DNA from: Teredinibacter turnerae T7901
GTDB lineage: Bacteria > Pseudomonadota > Gammaproteobacteria > Pseudomonadales > Cellvibrionaceae
Assembly: GCF_000023025.1 (NCBI RefSeq)
Contig: NC_012997.1
Span: 1,286,764 to 1,350,763, forward strand
DNA: 64,000 nt
Direction: 5' to 3'
Part shown: positions 37,394-45,183 of the stretch, piece by piece
Layout: each line of letters begins with the position of its first letter
Numbering within the stretch: position 1 is the first letter of the stretch
The notes under the pieces: model-generated
The model's database searches: none
What the model saw: the letters and a program-made list of their open reading frames with translations, nothing else
Told to the model about the DNA's origin: nothing
Position numbers and translations under genes: made by a program

Positions 37394-38707
37394 ATGTCTG
37401 ATGTAATGACTCATGTCGATAGTGAAGATGCAGGAGGCACCCGTGAGGTGCCGCCTGCTCAGGATCACGCAAGGGGCGCGCATGCGTGGTTTATTATTGT
37501 TATTTGCTTACTTGGGATATCCAGTGGTCCGGCGGCATTTTGCCTCGCGTCGATTGGTTTGTTCTCTGAGCCGCTGAGCCGTGAATTCGGCTGGGACCGC
37601 ACAGGTATCAGTTTGGCGGTGTCGTTGATGATGTTGTTCACGGCGATTTCCCTGCCGGTTATTGGCCGATTTATCGATCGGTTCGGTGTTAAAAAGGTAC
37701 TCATTCCCTCTGTGGCGCTGCAGGCGTTGTGTTTTCTTGTTGCACCTTTGATGCAGTCGTACTGGCAGTTTATTGCGATTTATATCGCGATTGGAACGAT
37801 TGCAGTGGGCTCCAACAGCGTGCCGTATATGCGTCTGCTGTCGACCTGGTTCGATCGGTCGCGCGGTTTGGCGATTGGTATCGCGGGCAGTGGTACCGGT
37901 CTTGGTTTCGCGTATGTACCGATATTGACAGAAGTGTTGGTCAATCATTTCGGCTGGCGCGGTGGCTACATCGGTTTAGGGGTGATACTTCTTCTCGTGA
38001 CTTTGCCACTGGTGGCGTTTGCGTTGCGCGAGTCGCCATCGCACGAAACTGATGACAGTGAACAGGAAGCCGGTACTGATGGCGCTGTTAAGCAAGTGTC
38101 GGGTTATACATTGCGTGAGGCGATTTTTAAGCGCGAGTTCTGGAGTTTGGTCACCATTTTTATGGCGCTGGCTTTTGTTCTTTACGGTTTAATTCCCCAC
38201 CTAGTGCCTCTATTAACGGATCGAGGTGTGAGTGCGTCTAAAGCTGCCCAGTTGGCTTCCGCTTTTGGTGCCGCTGCATTTGCTGGACGATTGATGATCG
38301 GGTTCTTGGTCGACCGGCATGACGCTCGTGTAATCGCCTTTATTTTCTTCTCGTTGTCGGCACTGGGCATTGCTATTTTCCTGTTGCCCCTACCGTTCTG
38401 GACACTCTATTGTGCTGCCATTTTACTGGGGGGCAGCTTGGGAGCTGAGGTGGATATGCTGGCGTATCTGACCAGTCGCTATTTTGGTCTGCGATCATTT
38501 GCCGAAGTGTTTAGTGTGCTGTTTTCCGCAGTCATGGTGGCGATGGGATTAGGGCCACTTGCTTTCGGCGTGGTGTTTGATGCATCGGGCTCTTATCAGT
38601 CTATTTTAATGCTCGGCATTCCGATTTGCGTCTTTGCAGTAATCATGTTGCTCACACTACGGCCCTATTCGCAACGCCGCCGTGGCGGTCCTGTGTCTAT
38701 GACTTAA
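37394..38707 (+). CDS. MFS transporter (monocarboxylate/oxalate-formate antiporter-like)
   Basis: A 437-residue inner-membrane permease with 12 predicted helices in two halves around a charged loop (about 215-245). Family features: GPAAFCLASIGLFSEPLSREFGWDRTGISLAVSL at helices 1-2, GRFIDRFGVKKVL in loop 2-3, and WFDRSRGLAIGIAGSGTGLG in helices 4-5. I chose the ATG at 37394, just after the receptor stop. The in-frame ATG at 37322 would overlap the receptor by 68 bp. It probably carries the aromatic acid or a derivative into the cytoplasm. Confidence 0.88.
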   Translation: MSDVMTHVDSEDAGGTREVPPAQDHARGAHAWFIIVICLLGISSGPAAFCLASIGLFSEPLSREFGWDRTGISLAVSLMMLFTAISLPVIGRFIDRFGVKKVLIPSVALQALCFLVAPLMQSYWQFIAIYIAIGTIAVGSNSVPYMRLLSTWFDRSRGLAIGIAGSGTGLGFAYVPILTEVLVNHFGWRGGYIGLGVILLLVTLPLVAFALRESPSHETDDSEQEAGTDGAVKQVSGYTLREAIFKREFWSLVTIFMALAFVLYGLIPHLVPLLTDRGVSASKAAQLASAFGAAAFAGRLMIGFLVDRHDARVIAFIFFSLSALGIAIFLLPLPFWTLYCAAILLGGSLGAEVDMLAYLTSRYFGLRSFAEVFSVLFSAVMVAMGLGPLAFGVVFDASGSYQSILMLGIPICVFAVIMLLTLRPYSQRRRGGPVSMT

Positions 38708-39434
38708 GGTGCAGCTGCCAACCGCAACTGTGAAATTTTTTTCGCACATCAGGCGATAACAAGTACTTCAAGTTCAGCCTGGTCCTGTAAAGCGGACTTA
38801 TTAGTTGTGGGTGTCGATCGTATTATTGAGATAGTTAGTAGCTTTGGGGGTAAGGTCGACGTGACTGATTCCCCACTTTTTTGTTTAGCCGTTGTGTTGG
38901 CAGCACGGTGTAATTTTAATTCCTGATTAGCAACCCAACCTGGGTGAGAAAAAACAACGCGCGTATTTACGTCTGTGAATATGTTGCGAAAAGCTGATCC
39001 TGGTGCAGACGTTTGGGTCTGGGTCTGCCATAAAAAGACCTTGTCTGTTGTGCGCATTATTCGCGTTGTTGTCGATGTTTTCGATCTACAACATGCGTAC
39101 TGAAATAGTATTAGCTATTTACATTTTTAGAATATCCACCTGTAACGAATCTTGTGAGCAATCTCCGGATGCCGGGTCGATGTCGGAGTCGCAAAAAATC
39201 AGAGGTTCCTTTAAGAGGTCGGAAAGGACGTGTTCCTGGAAGCAAATATGCGTTTCTCTATAGCTCGCATCCTGGTTGAGCAAAAAATTTAATTGAGTGA
39301 AAATCGGCCGTTTTCACTGCTGGTCAGCGCAGCTTGAAACTAAGCAATACTATGCGGGTTAGATACTCGCTACGGGATGCATGCTTATTGTGTGGCCAGT
39401 TGGAGGAAAAACTCACTCGCTATTAAGTGGCTGA
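38708..39434. other. Long non-coding gap between convergent genes
   Basis: No supported gene in about 730 bases. ORFs here (for example 38749-39057 minus and 39003-39263 plus) overlap each other and lack ribosome sites. Confidence 0.5.
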
Positions 39435-39486
39435 AGGGAAGTTGTGTGGAGGGAAGTTATGTGGAGGGAAGTTATGTGGAGGGAGG
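39435..39486 (+). repeat. 15-bp tandem repeat (AGGGAAGTTATGTGG)
   Basis: Three units at 39435, 39450 and 39465 (the first with one G/A change) and a partial fourth. Non-coding and purine-rich on the plus strand. Confidence 0.9.
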
Positions 39487-39514
39487 TCGTCCAGTTTTAA
39501 GTTTTTGCCGCTGG

Positions 39515-39550
39515 AACTTGGCAAGCCCCGCGAACGGGGCTTGCCAAGTT
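39515..39550 (-). terminator. Strong hairpin after the TauD-type gene
   Basis: A perfect 16-bp inverted repeat (AACTTGGCAAGCCCCG and complement) with a CGAA tetraloop, 26 bp after the stop of the minus-strand dioxygenase gene. No T tract follows on either strand, so it may be a stability or rho-linked element rather than a classic terminator. Confidence 0.6.
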
Positions 39551-39575
39551 TGATACGGCAGGCGTAGCCCTGTAT

Positions 39576-40376
39576 TTATTGATCATCCTGAATTTGGACG
39601 CGATAGCCCGAACGCAATTGTGGATAGTAGTCCCAGATGGCCAGGTGCTGGGTGCAACGGTTGTCCCAGAATGCAACGGAGTGTGGTTCCCAGCGGAACC
39701 GTAGTTGAAACAGCGGGTTTTCGCAGTGACGGAATAGGTAAGCGAGAATGGATTCGCTTTCTTCTTTTGATATTTCGTTAATATGCGAAGTAAAGCCGCG
39801 GTTAACGAAAAGGAGTTTTTTGCCGGTTACAGGGTGCGTGCGGATAACGGGGTGGGTGGCAACGGGAAAATTACCGGTTGGGTCGAAGCGGCCAAAAGCC
39901 AGTTTACCGTCGTGGGTGGCAGTAAGGCCTTCGAGATAGGTTTTCATTCTATCGGAAAGTGCGTCGTAGGCCGCGTACATTGATGCAAACATAGTATCGC
40001 CGCCCAGTGTTGGCAAAGTGTGCAGGTATAAAATACTGCCGAGTGGAGGGACGGCTGCACAAGACATGTCTGTGTGCCATTCTTCGCCAGCGACATGTTT
40101 GGAATTTTCGTCAGCGTGGAGTTTGCGAACTTCCGGGTGTTCTTCGGACAGACCTTTGAGCGCGTGAATTTGCAGCTCACCGAAATATTTTCCGACTCGC
40201 TTTAGCGAGGCAGGATCAAGTTGTTGGTCACGAAAAAAAATGACTTGGTAATCGGCAATGGCCTGGCGCAGGTCTTCGACGGTCTCGGGATTTAGCTCTT
40301 GTGTGAGATCGACTCCGGAAATAAGTGCGCCTATGTGGGGCGTTAGTGGTGCAGCGGCAATTGTTTTATATGACAT
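39576..40376 (-). CDS. TauD/TfdA-family Fe(II)/2-oxoglutarate dioxygenase
   Basis: A 266-residue oxygenase that couples oxidation of a substrate to 2-oxoglutarate decarboxylation. Iron ligands are His and Asp of WHTDMS (about 103-108) and the distal His in CTQHLAIWDY (about 240-249). The Arg that binds 2-oxoglutarate follows in RSGYRVQ. Known members act on taurine, alkyl sulfates and phenoxyacetates (TfdA). The substrate here is unknown. It may remove an ether or sulfonate substituent before ring attack. It is divergent from a GntR regulator across a 34-bp palindrome. Confidence 0.9.
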   Translation of the reverse strand: MSYKTIAAAPLTPHIGALISGVDLTQELNPETVEDLRQAIADYQVIFFRDQQLDPASLKRVGKYFGELQIHALKGLSEEHPEVRKLHADENSKHVAGEEWHTDMSCAAVPPLGSILYLHTLPTLGGDTMFASMYAAYDALSDRMKTYLEGLTATHDGKLAFGRFDPTGNFPVATHPVIRTHPVTGKKLLFVNRGFTSHINEISKEESESILAYLFRHCENPLFQLRFRWEPHSVAFWDNRCTQHLAIWDYYPQLRSGYRVQIQDDQ

Positions 40377-40440
40377 AACCTAACTCGACAAAGTGCGTTG
40401 AACAACAAACGGCACAGCAGGCGAAAGAACAAGCGCTGCG

Positions 40441-40474
40441 GCCAATGGAATACTGTATACAGTATACCATTGGC
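40441..40474 (+). promoter_or_regulatory. 34-bp near-perfect palindromic operator
   Basis: GCCAATGG (40441-40448) and CCATTGGC (40467-40474) flank the centre ATACTGTATACAGTAT. The whole has only one mismatched pair. It lies between the divergent TauD-type and GntR genes (about 65 bp from the first and 50 bp from the second) and is the obvious autoregulatory site of the GntR protein. Confidence 0.8.
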
Positions 40475-40523
40475 TGGCGCTAAAGTAAGCAGCGAAATAC
40501 AATAACCGGGGTAAAATACGGGA

Positions 40524-41186
40524 ATGAGAAAAGACATGAGAACAGTGGTACACCCTCCGAAATTAAGCGACCAGGTTTATGGTTTACTCAAGGAAGATTT
40601 GGTGGGTGATGTTTTTTCGCCGGGTCAGCGATTGGTGGAAGTCGATTTGGCGAAACGTTATGGCGTTTCGCGAACACCTGTGCGCGAAGCCATGGCGAGG
40701 CTGAGTCGTGAGGGTTTATTGGAGTCTCACGAGCGAGGCTACTTATGTCCTTTGGATACCCAGCGCGATATTGTCGATCGACTGGAAGCGCGCCGTTTGA
40801 TCGATACCCAAATTGCACGGCGTGCCGCACACCTGGCTAAACCGGAAGACGTTGTTCAGTTACAGGCGTGCTTCGACGATGAAAAAAAGGCGCATGAGCA
40901 AGATGACATCACCGCCTTTGTGGAAGCGCATCAAGCGTTGCAAAAATTGTTGCGTATTACATCCCGCAACGCACTTATGGCGCAGTGTGCTGCAATGGTC
41001 AATGACAGTTTCCAGCTGGTGCGCAATCAGATTCACGAAAATAAAGCCAACCGCGAGAAAACCCTGGAATGCGATGGCAAACTCTTGGACGCGATTCGCG
41101 CGTCGGACCAGGCGCTCGCCGTCGATATTATGAATACGTTTATCGATTCTCTACATGACTATTTCGGGGTTGAAAAGCCCAGCTGA
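40524..41186 (+). CDS. GntR-family regulator (FadR/FCD type) 1
   Basis: A 220-residue transcription factor. Winged helix at about 10-75 (LSDQVYGLLKEDLVGDVFSPGQRLVEVDLAKRYGVSRTPVREAMARLSREGLL), then an all-helical FCD ligand-binding domain (about 90-215). FCD regulators usually bind carboxylic acids. It is divergent from the TauD-type gene and probably binds the palindrome at 40441. Whether it also binds the ATTGTNNNACAAT boxes cannot be told. Confidence 0.92.
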   Translation: MRKDMRTVVHPPKLSDQVYGLLKEDLVGDVFSPGQRLVEVDLAKRYGVSRTPVREAMARLSREGLLESHERGYLCPLDTQRDIVDRLEARRLIDTQIARRAAHLAKPEDVVQLQACFDDEKKAHEQDDITAFVEAHQALQKLLRITSRNALMAQCAAMVNDSFQLVRNQIHENKANREKTLECDGKLLDAIRASDQALAVDIMNTFIDSLHDYFGVEKPS

Positions 41187-41733
41187 TTGGAACTGTTGAT
41201 CACGAAAAAACAGTGGAGCACTTGATCGTTGGTGCAGTGCCCAGTCAGGTATTGGCCAGTGATTCCGCAAGGAATGTTTTTTCGTGACCTTGCGGGGCCT
41301 CAAGGTTATTGCTACTCCTCCATACTCTCGCCGGGGAATTTCGCGCTTCAGGCGTTGAGCTCAATCCTGTGCCTTCGACTATTTCAGTCGGGTGCGTTGC
41401 TTTTGTTCCCGCTTGCGTTCGGCGTCGTTCTTTTAGGAAGCATGCTGGTTTCGCGATAGACAATTGCGGGTTCGCATTTCTTTACTCATTCTTTCTTTCA
41501 CGCGCGTGGTTTCTAGCCCGAGTAGCACTCGACTGTGGTTTCGACCGGCTTCCATCGCGCGGTTCGAATAGTCTGCTCTTAGCTCTTGGAAGTGGCGAGA
41601 CTTGCGTATCCCGTACGTCTGCAATTTCACGGCATAATCGCGACACTATGTCCGAGATCAAACCTGACTGTTCTTTGTAGTGAGATAATACTATCATACA
41701 AAGTTCTACGGGTTGTATTAGAGAGAAAGGCTT
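41187..41733. other. Non-coding gap
   Basis: About 550 bases after GntR 1 with several short overlapping ORFs on both strands, none with a ribosome site or domain. A degenerate operator (41690-41702) lies at its right end. Confidence 0.5.
41690..41702 (+). promoter_or_regulatory. Degenerate FadR/GntR-type operator, site 3
   Basis: ACTATCATACAAA keeps the right half (CATACAA) of the ATTGTCATACAAT box. It lies 32 bp before the aspartate-dehydrogenase-like gene. This is the weakest of the six sites. Confidence 0.4.
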
Positions 41734-42522
41734 TTGAAAATCGGATTAATCGGTTACGGCGCAATCGGGCAGGAGATCGCCAGGGTACTCTGCAGTCTTG
41801 GTGAAGAAGACCGGCTCGCTGCCGTTCTTGTGCGTGAGGGGCGCTCTGCTCCCAGAGCAGTGCATGATGTGGCAGCGTTAGTGGCTAAAAAGCCGGACAT
41901 TGTCCTGGAGTGTGCTGGGCATCAGGCGGTTATGCAGTATGTGCCCGCGTTGTTGTCGAGTGGCATTAATGTCATGATCTCTTCCGTTGGTGGGCTGGCA
42001 GATACCGGCACCAGCGAGCTGCTGATGGACGCCAGTGAGCGCGGTGGCGCTCAGTTATTGATACCCGCGGGGGCGGTTGCCGGTCTAGACGGGCTGGCAG
42101 CGGCCCGCTTTGGCGGCCTAAAAAATGTGACCTACACTTCGCTCAAGCCCCCGCATGCATGGATTGGTACGCGCGCGGAATCGCTGATCGATTTGGCGCA
42201 TACCAGCGAGGAAGAAGTCTTTTTTGAGGGTAATGCGCGTGACGCGGCGCTGCAGTTTCCCAAAAACGCGAATGTGGCTGTTGCCGTGGCGTTAGCGGGG
42301 CTGGGTCTGGAGTTGACGCGCGTGCGTTTGGTATCTTCCCGGGCGGTGACCGATCCGTTAGGCATTATTTACGCTGAAGGTGACTTCGGGCATTTTCGCT
42401 TCGAAATATTCGGCCGTGCGGCGCCGGATAACCCGAAAACGTCCTTGCTCACGGCCTATAGTTTATTGCAATCCGCGCGTCTGGGTGTTGGTCAGCCGTT
42501 GTCGAAACTTTTGGCCAAGTGA
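41734..42522 (+). CDS. Aspartate-dehydrogenase-like NAD(P) oxidoreductase
   Basis: A 262-residue Rossmann enzyme of the L-aspartate dehydrogenase (NadX/AspDH) family: MKIGLIGYGAIGQEIARVL at the N-terminus, DIVLECAGHQAVMQYVPALLSSGINVMISSVGGLAD, LLIPAGAVAGLDGLAAAR, and the C-terminal FPKNANVAVAVALAGLGL...VTDPLG signature. Known members convert aspartate to iminoaspartate and ammonia. There are no nadA or nadB/nadC genes nearby, so a NAD synthesis role is unlikely here. A role in handling an amino acid released from the aromatic substrate is possible but unproven. Starts at TTG 41734 after GAGAAAGG. Confidence 0.85.
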   Translation: MKIGLIGYGAIGQEIARVLCSLGEEDRLAAVLVREGRSAPRAVHDVAALVAKKPDIVLECAGHQAVMQYVPALLSSGINVMISSVGGLADTGTSELLMDASERGGAQLLIPAGAVAGLDGLAAARFGGLKNVTYTSLKPPHAWIGTRAESLIDLAHTSEEEVFFEGNARDAALQFPKNANVAVAVALAGLGLELTRVRLVSSRAVTDPLGIIYAEGDFGHFRFEIFGRAAPDNPKTSLLTAYSLLQSARLGVGQPLSKLLAK

Positions 42523-42752
42523 ATTAAATTGCCCAGTTAAACATATTGGTTTAAGAACCGTCCTATGGCGTATTTTTAGGGCGATTTGGCTATACCAAAA
42601 AATTTTGAGCTCTTACTTAGCCAGACCCTGATTACTGGATTTAGGTTTAAGGGCTGCCCAAAAAAGCGGTTATGAACACGCTAGTGCCCGGGGGTTTATC
42701 GGGTATATCTTGCGAAAACCGGTAACATGATAATTGAATATGTGAGGAAGCA

Positions 42753-43454
42753 TTGAAATACCAGGACTTGAAAATAACGGCGAACCCAGCTCTGGTGCGT
42801 GATCACGCATTGGACAAACTCAGGAATGCCATCAGTAGCGGCTTATATCCGCCGGGGAAGCGCTTAATCGAGCGTGAGTTGTGTGAAGCCTTGGGTGTTA
42901 GCCGCACATCTGTGCGCGAGGCACTGCGGCAGTTGCAATCGGAAAATCTGATCGAAATCGGGCAGCGGCGCACGCTGCGAGTGGCGGTAATCAGTGCCGA
43001 AGATGCCAGTGATGTGTATTTGGTGCGTATGAAGCTGGAAACCGAGGCGGTGAAGCGGTTTGTCGAACTTGGCGACAAAACGGCGTTAAAAGCATTGGTT
43101 AGGGTGCACAAGGAGATTCACAAGCAATTGCACAAGGGCGATTTGCTAGAGTTATCCTTGGCGGCCAGCGAATTTTACGAAACGATTTTAGCTAACTGTG
43201 GCAGTAAGGTTATTTACGATATCGCCCGGCAATTATTGGTACGAGTGCAGTATCTGCGCTATCGATCTATGTCCATGCCAGGCCGGCTCGACGCCGGGAT
43301 GGATGAGTGGGACAGGCTGATGGACGCCATAACTGCGGGAGACGCTGATGGTGCGGCGAAAGCGATGACTCAGCATCTGGTGAATGCCCGGGCGGCTGCA
43401 GTGGCCACGCTTGAAGTGAATCCGCTTGAAGCTGAAGCCGCCGGAGAGATGTAA
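42753..43454 (+). CDS. GntR-family regulator (FadR/FCD type) 2
   Basis: A 233-residue transcription factor with an N-terminal winged helix (about 15-80; DKLRNAISSGLYPPGKRLIERELCEALGVSRTSVREALRQLQSENLI) and FCD domain (about 95-220). Start is TTG 42753, preceded by GAGGAA. No operator box is seen in front of it. It is a good candidate for the protein that binds the ATTGTNNNACAAT boxes. Converges on the TauE gene with only 4 bases between stops. Confidence 0.9.
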   Translation: MKYQDLKITANPALVRDHALDKLRNAISSGLYPPGKRLIERELCEALGVSRTSVREALRQLQSENLIEIGQRRTLRVAVISAEDASDVYLVRMKLETEAVKRFVELGDKTALKALVRVHKEIHKQLHKGDLLELSLAASEFYETILANCGSKVIYDIARQLLVRVQYLRYRSMSMPGRLDAGMDEWDRLMDAITAGDADGAAKAMTQHLVNARAAAVATLEVNPLEAEAAGEM

Positions 43455-43458
43455 TTTT

Positions 43459-44268
43459 TCAGGCCAGCGCCTGCACCATCATTCGTAAGCCGCTCAGCAC
43501 CAGAAACAGCGCAAAAATTCGCTTGAGCGTTGTCCCGTTGATCAGTGAACCGAGTTTTACGCCCACCGGTGCCATAACGACTGAGAGAGGCATAATCAAC
43601 GCCACTCCAATAAGGTTGATAAAGCCGTAGGTTCCTCTTGGCGCGTCTGCGGGGGTGCTGGCCAGCAATAACAACAGAGACGCGCCGGGCACGGCAATGA
43701 TAAATCCAAATGCCGCAGCCGTACCCACAGCGCGGTGCGCAGGGAAATTACATGCCGTTAGCAGCGGCACTCCCAGGGTGCCGCCGCCAATTCCCATAAT
43801 CACTGAAATCCCGCCAATAATCACTGCCAGGATTGCCTGAAAAGTTTTGCCTGGAAGCTGTGCCAGCAGCGGCGCACTGCTGGCCCGAAAAAGCATATTA
43901 CAAGCGACCAAAATTGCCGTACATCCAAATACAATAGAAGCGAATTTGCCGCCGATATGGGTCGATAGTAAAACACCGCTCAAGGCGCCGAGTACGATAA
44001 ATGGCCACCACAGGCGCACCAGGGCAAGGTCGACATTCCCCTTGGTATGGTGTGCACGGATAGAGGAAATGCTGGTTGCAATAATAATCACCAGTGAGGT
44101 GCCAGTGGCGATGAGCATGGCGCTGTCAGAAGAGACACCTATTGCCTGAAAAACGAAAAATAGTACCGGTACTATGACGATACCGCCGCCGACGCCCAAC
44201 AGCCCGGCAAGAACACCAGCAATTAAGCCGGTGGCCACGAGGGCTAAAACAATTGTTAACCATTCCAA
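43459..44268 (-). CDS. TauE/SafE-family membrane exporter
   Basis: A 269-residue membrane protein with about eight helices and the duplicated Gly-rich family motif (LAGLLGVGGGIVIVPVL at about 20-36; GISVIMGIGGGTLGVPLL at about 152-170). Members export sulfite, sulfoacetate or other organic anions. Beside a TauD-type gene, sulfite release from a sulfonated compound is a possibility. The promoter side carries operators at 44337 and 44432. Confidence 0.88.
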   Translation of the reverse strand: MEWLTIVLALVATGLIAGVLAGLLGVGGGIVIVPVLFFVFQAIGVSSDSAMLIATGTSLVIIIATSISSIRAHHTKGNVDLALVRLWWPFIVLGALSGVLLSTHIGGKFASIVFGCTAILVACNMLFRASSAPLLAQLPGKTFQAILAVIIGGISVIMGIGGGTLGVPLLTACNFPAHRAVGTAAAFGFIIAVPGASLLLLLASTPADAPRGTYGFINLIGVALIMPLSVVMAPVGVKLGSLINGTTLKRIFALFLVLSGLRMMVQALA

Positions 44269-44336
44269 TGTATGTGTTTCCCGGTTGGTGTATTTATGGA
44301 TGAATCATGCGATAGGTAAGTTTGTAACAATATATT

Positions 44337-44349
44337 ATTGTATGACAAG
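44337..44349 (+). promoter_or_regulatory. FadR/GntR-type operator, site 4
   Basis: ATTGTATGACAAG, 12 of 13 bases of the palindrome ATTGTATGACAAT, about 70 bp before the TauE-family gene. Confidence 0.7.
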
Positions 44350-44431
44350 TATTCAAGCGGTTTTCGTGTTCATCAACAAACGCTTACCAGCGGCAAACGG
44401 GAGTCAAGCCATCCAGCTTGACTATTGTGTG

Positions 44432-44444
44432 TTTGTAATACAAT
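44432..44444 (+). promoter_or_regulatory. FadR/GntR-type operator, site 5
   Basis: TTTGTAATACAAT, a TTGT/ACAA inverted repeat with the same 3-base spacer, about 37 bp before the Rieske ferredoxin gene. Confidence 0.6.
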
Positions 44445-44480
44445 AATACACAAAATTTCAAAGACTTCAGGGTTGCCGAC

Positions 44481-44834
44481 ATGAATACCGTTGAAAATAG
44501 AGAGGCGATTGTTGCCACCTCCGCACAGTACGTTCCCTTATGCCCCGCCGATGCACTGGCGCCGGGGGAGATGTCCCGCTTCGATCCAGAGGGCATGGAC
44601 CCTATCGTGTTGTGCAACTATCAGGGTGACTACTATGCGCTTGAGGACGAGTGCACCCACGCGATTGCCTCCATGGCTGAAGGCGAGTTCGTCGAGGATC
44701 AACTGGTTTGTCCGGTTCACGGTGGACGATTTTGTGTCACCACCGGTGCGGCGACCAAGTTGCCCTGTCGGCAGGCGCTGAAAACCTGGCCAATTTCGAT
44801 TGTCGATGGCGTAGTCTGTCTTCAGATCGATTAG
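44481..44834 (+). CDS. Rieske [2Fe-2S] ferredoxin (CarAc-like)
   Basis: A 117-residue electron carrier. Cluster ligands are Cys58/His60 (CTHAIASMAEG) and Cys77/His80 (CPVHGGRF). VPLCPADALAPGEMSRF and the C-terminal VDGVVCLQ strand match the ferredoxin components of biphenyl- and carbazole-type dioxygenases. It would pass electrons from the reductase (51185) to the CarAa-like oxygenase (29517), 14 kb away but sharing the operator box. It is monocistronic here. Confidence 0.92.
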   Translation: MNTVENREAIVATSAQYVPLCPADALAPGEMSRFDPEGMDPIVLCNYQGDYYALEDECTHAIASMAEGEFVEDQLVCPVHGGRFCVTTGAATKLPCRQALKTWPISIVDGVVCLQID

Positions 44835-45183
44835 CCGGTAGACCTAACGCCGTCTGGGCTAATCGGGCGAGCTAGCGTTGCCCGAGAATATCCAGATTCG
44901 CTTCGCAACTTAATCGCATTTTCGTGGTTTTTCTGTTTGCCGCAGTTTGCCGATCCCAGTTTGCTTGGCTGCCCCGTTGCAGCACCGGGGCGGGTTGGGC
45001 AACGCCCAAACGTGCTGAGTGTGAAAGCTAACCTAGTCGTTTCGATTCAATCCCGCCCTGCTTGTTGTTGAGTTTCCCTTGATGATTCGATGCCGCTCGA
45101 CAGGCTTTCCATTTAAAGGTAGGGCAGGCGCTGCGCACCTGCCTCGCCCGCTGTGGGATAGTCAGCTCTCGGTGGTGAATGGC
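44835..45183. other. Non-coding gap between convergent genes
   Basis: About 350 bases between the ferredoxin and the gamma-glutamyltransferase-like gene. The tract AGCACCGGGGCGGG and similar GC runs are seen, but no clear terminator. Confidence 0.45.

Noticed and set aside
39003-39263. Short ORFs between the MFS and TauD-type genes
   Set aside because: Overlapping ORFs on both strands, no ribosome sites or domains.
39515-39550. Hairpin with CTTGGCAA/TTGCCAAG considered as a third copy of the TA-flanked MITE ends
   Set aside because: The match to the MITE end is only a few bases, and the structure is a simple perfect hairpin after a gene end.
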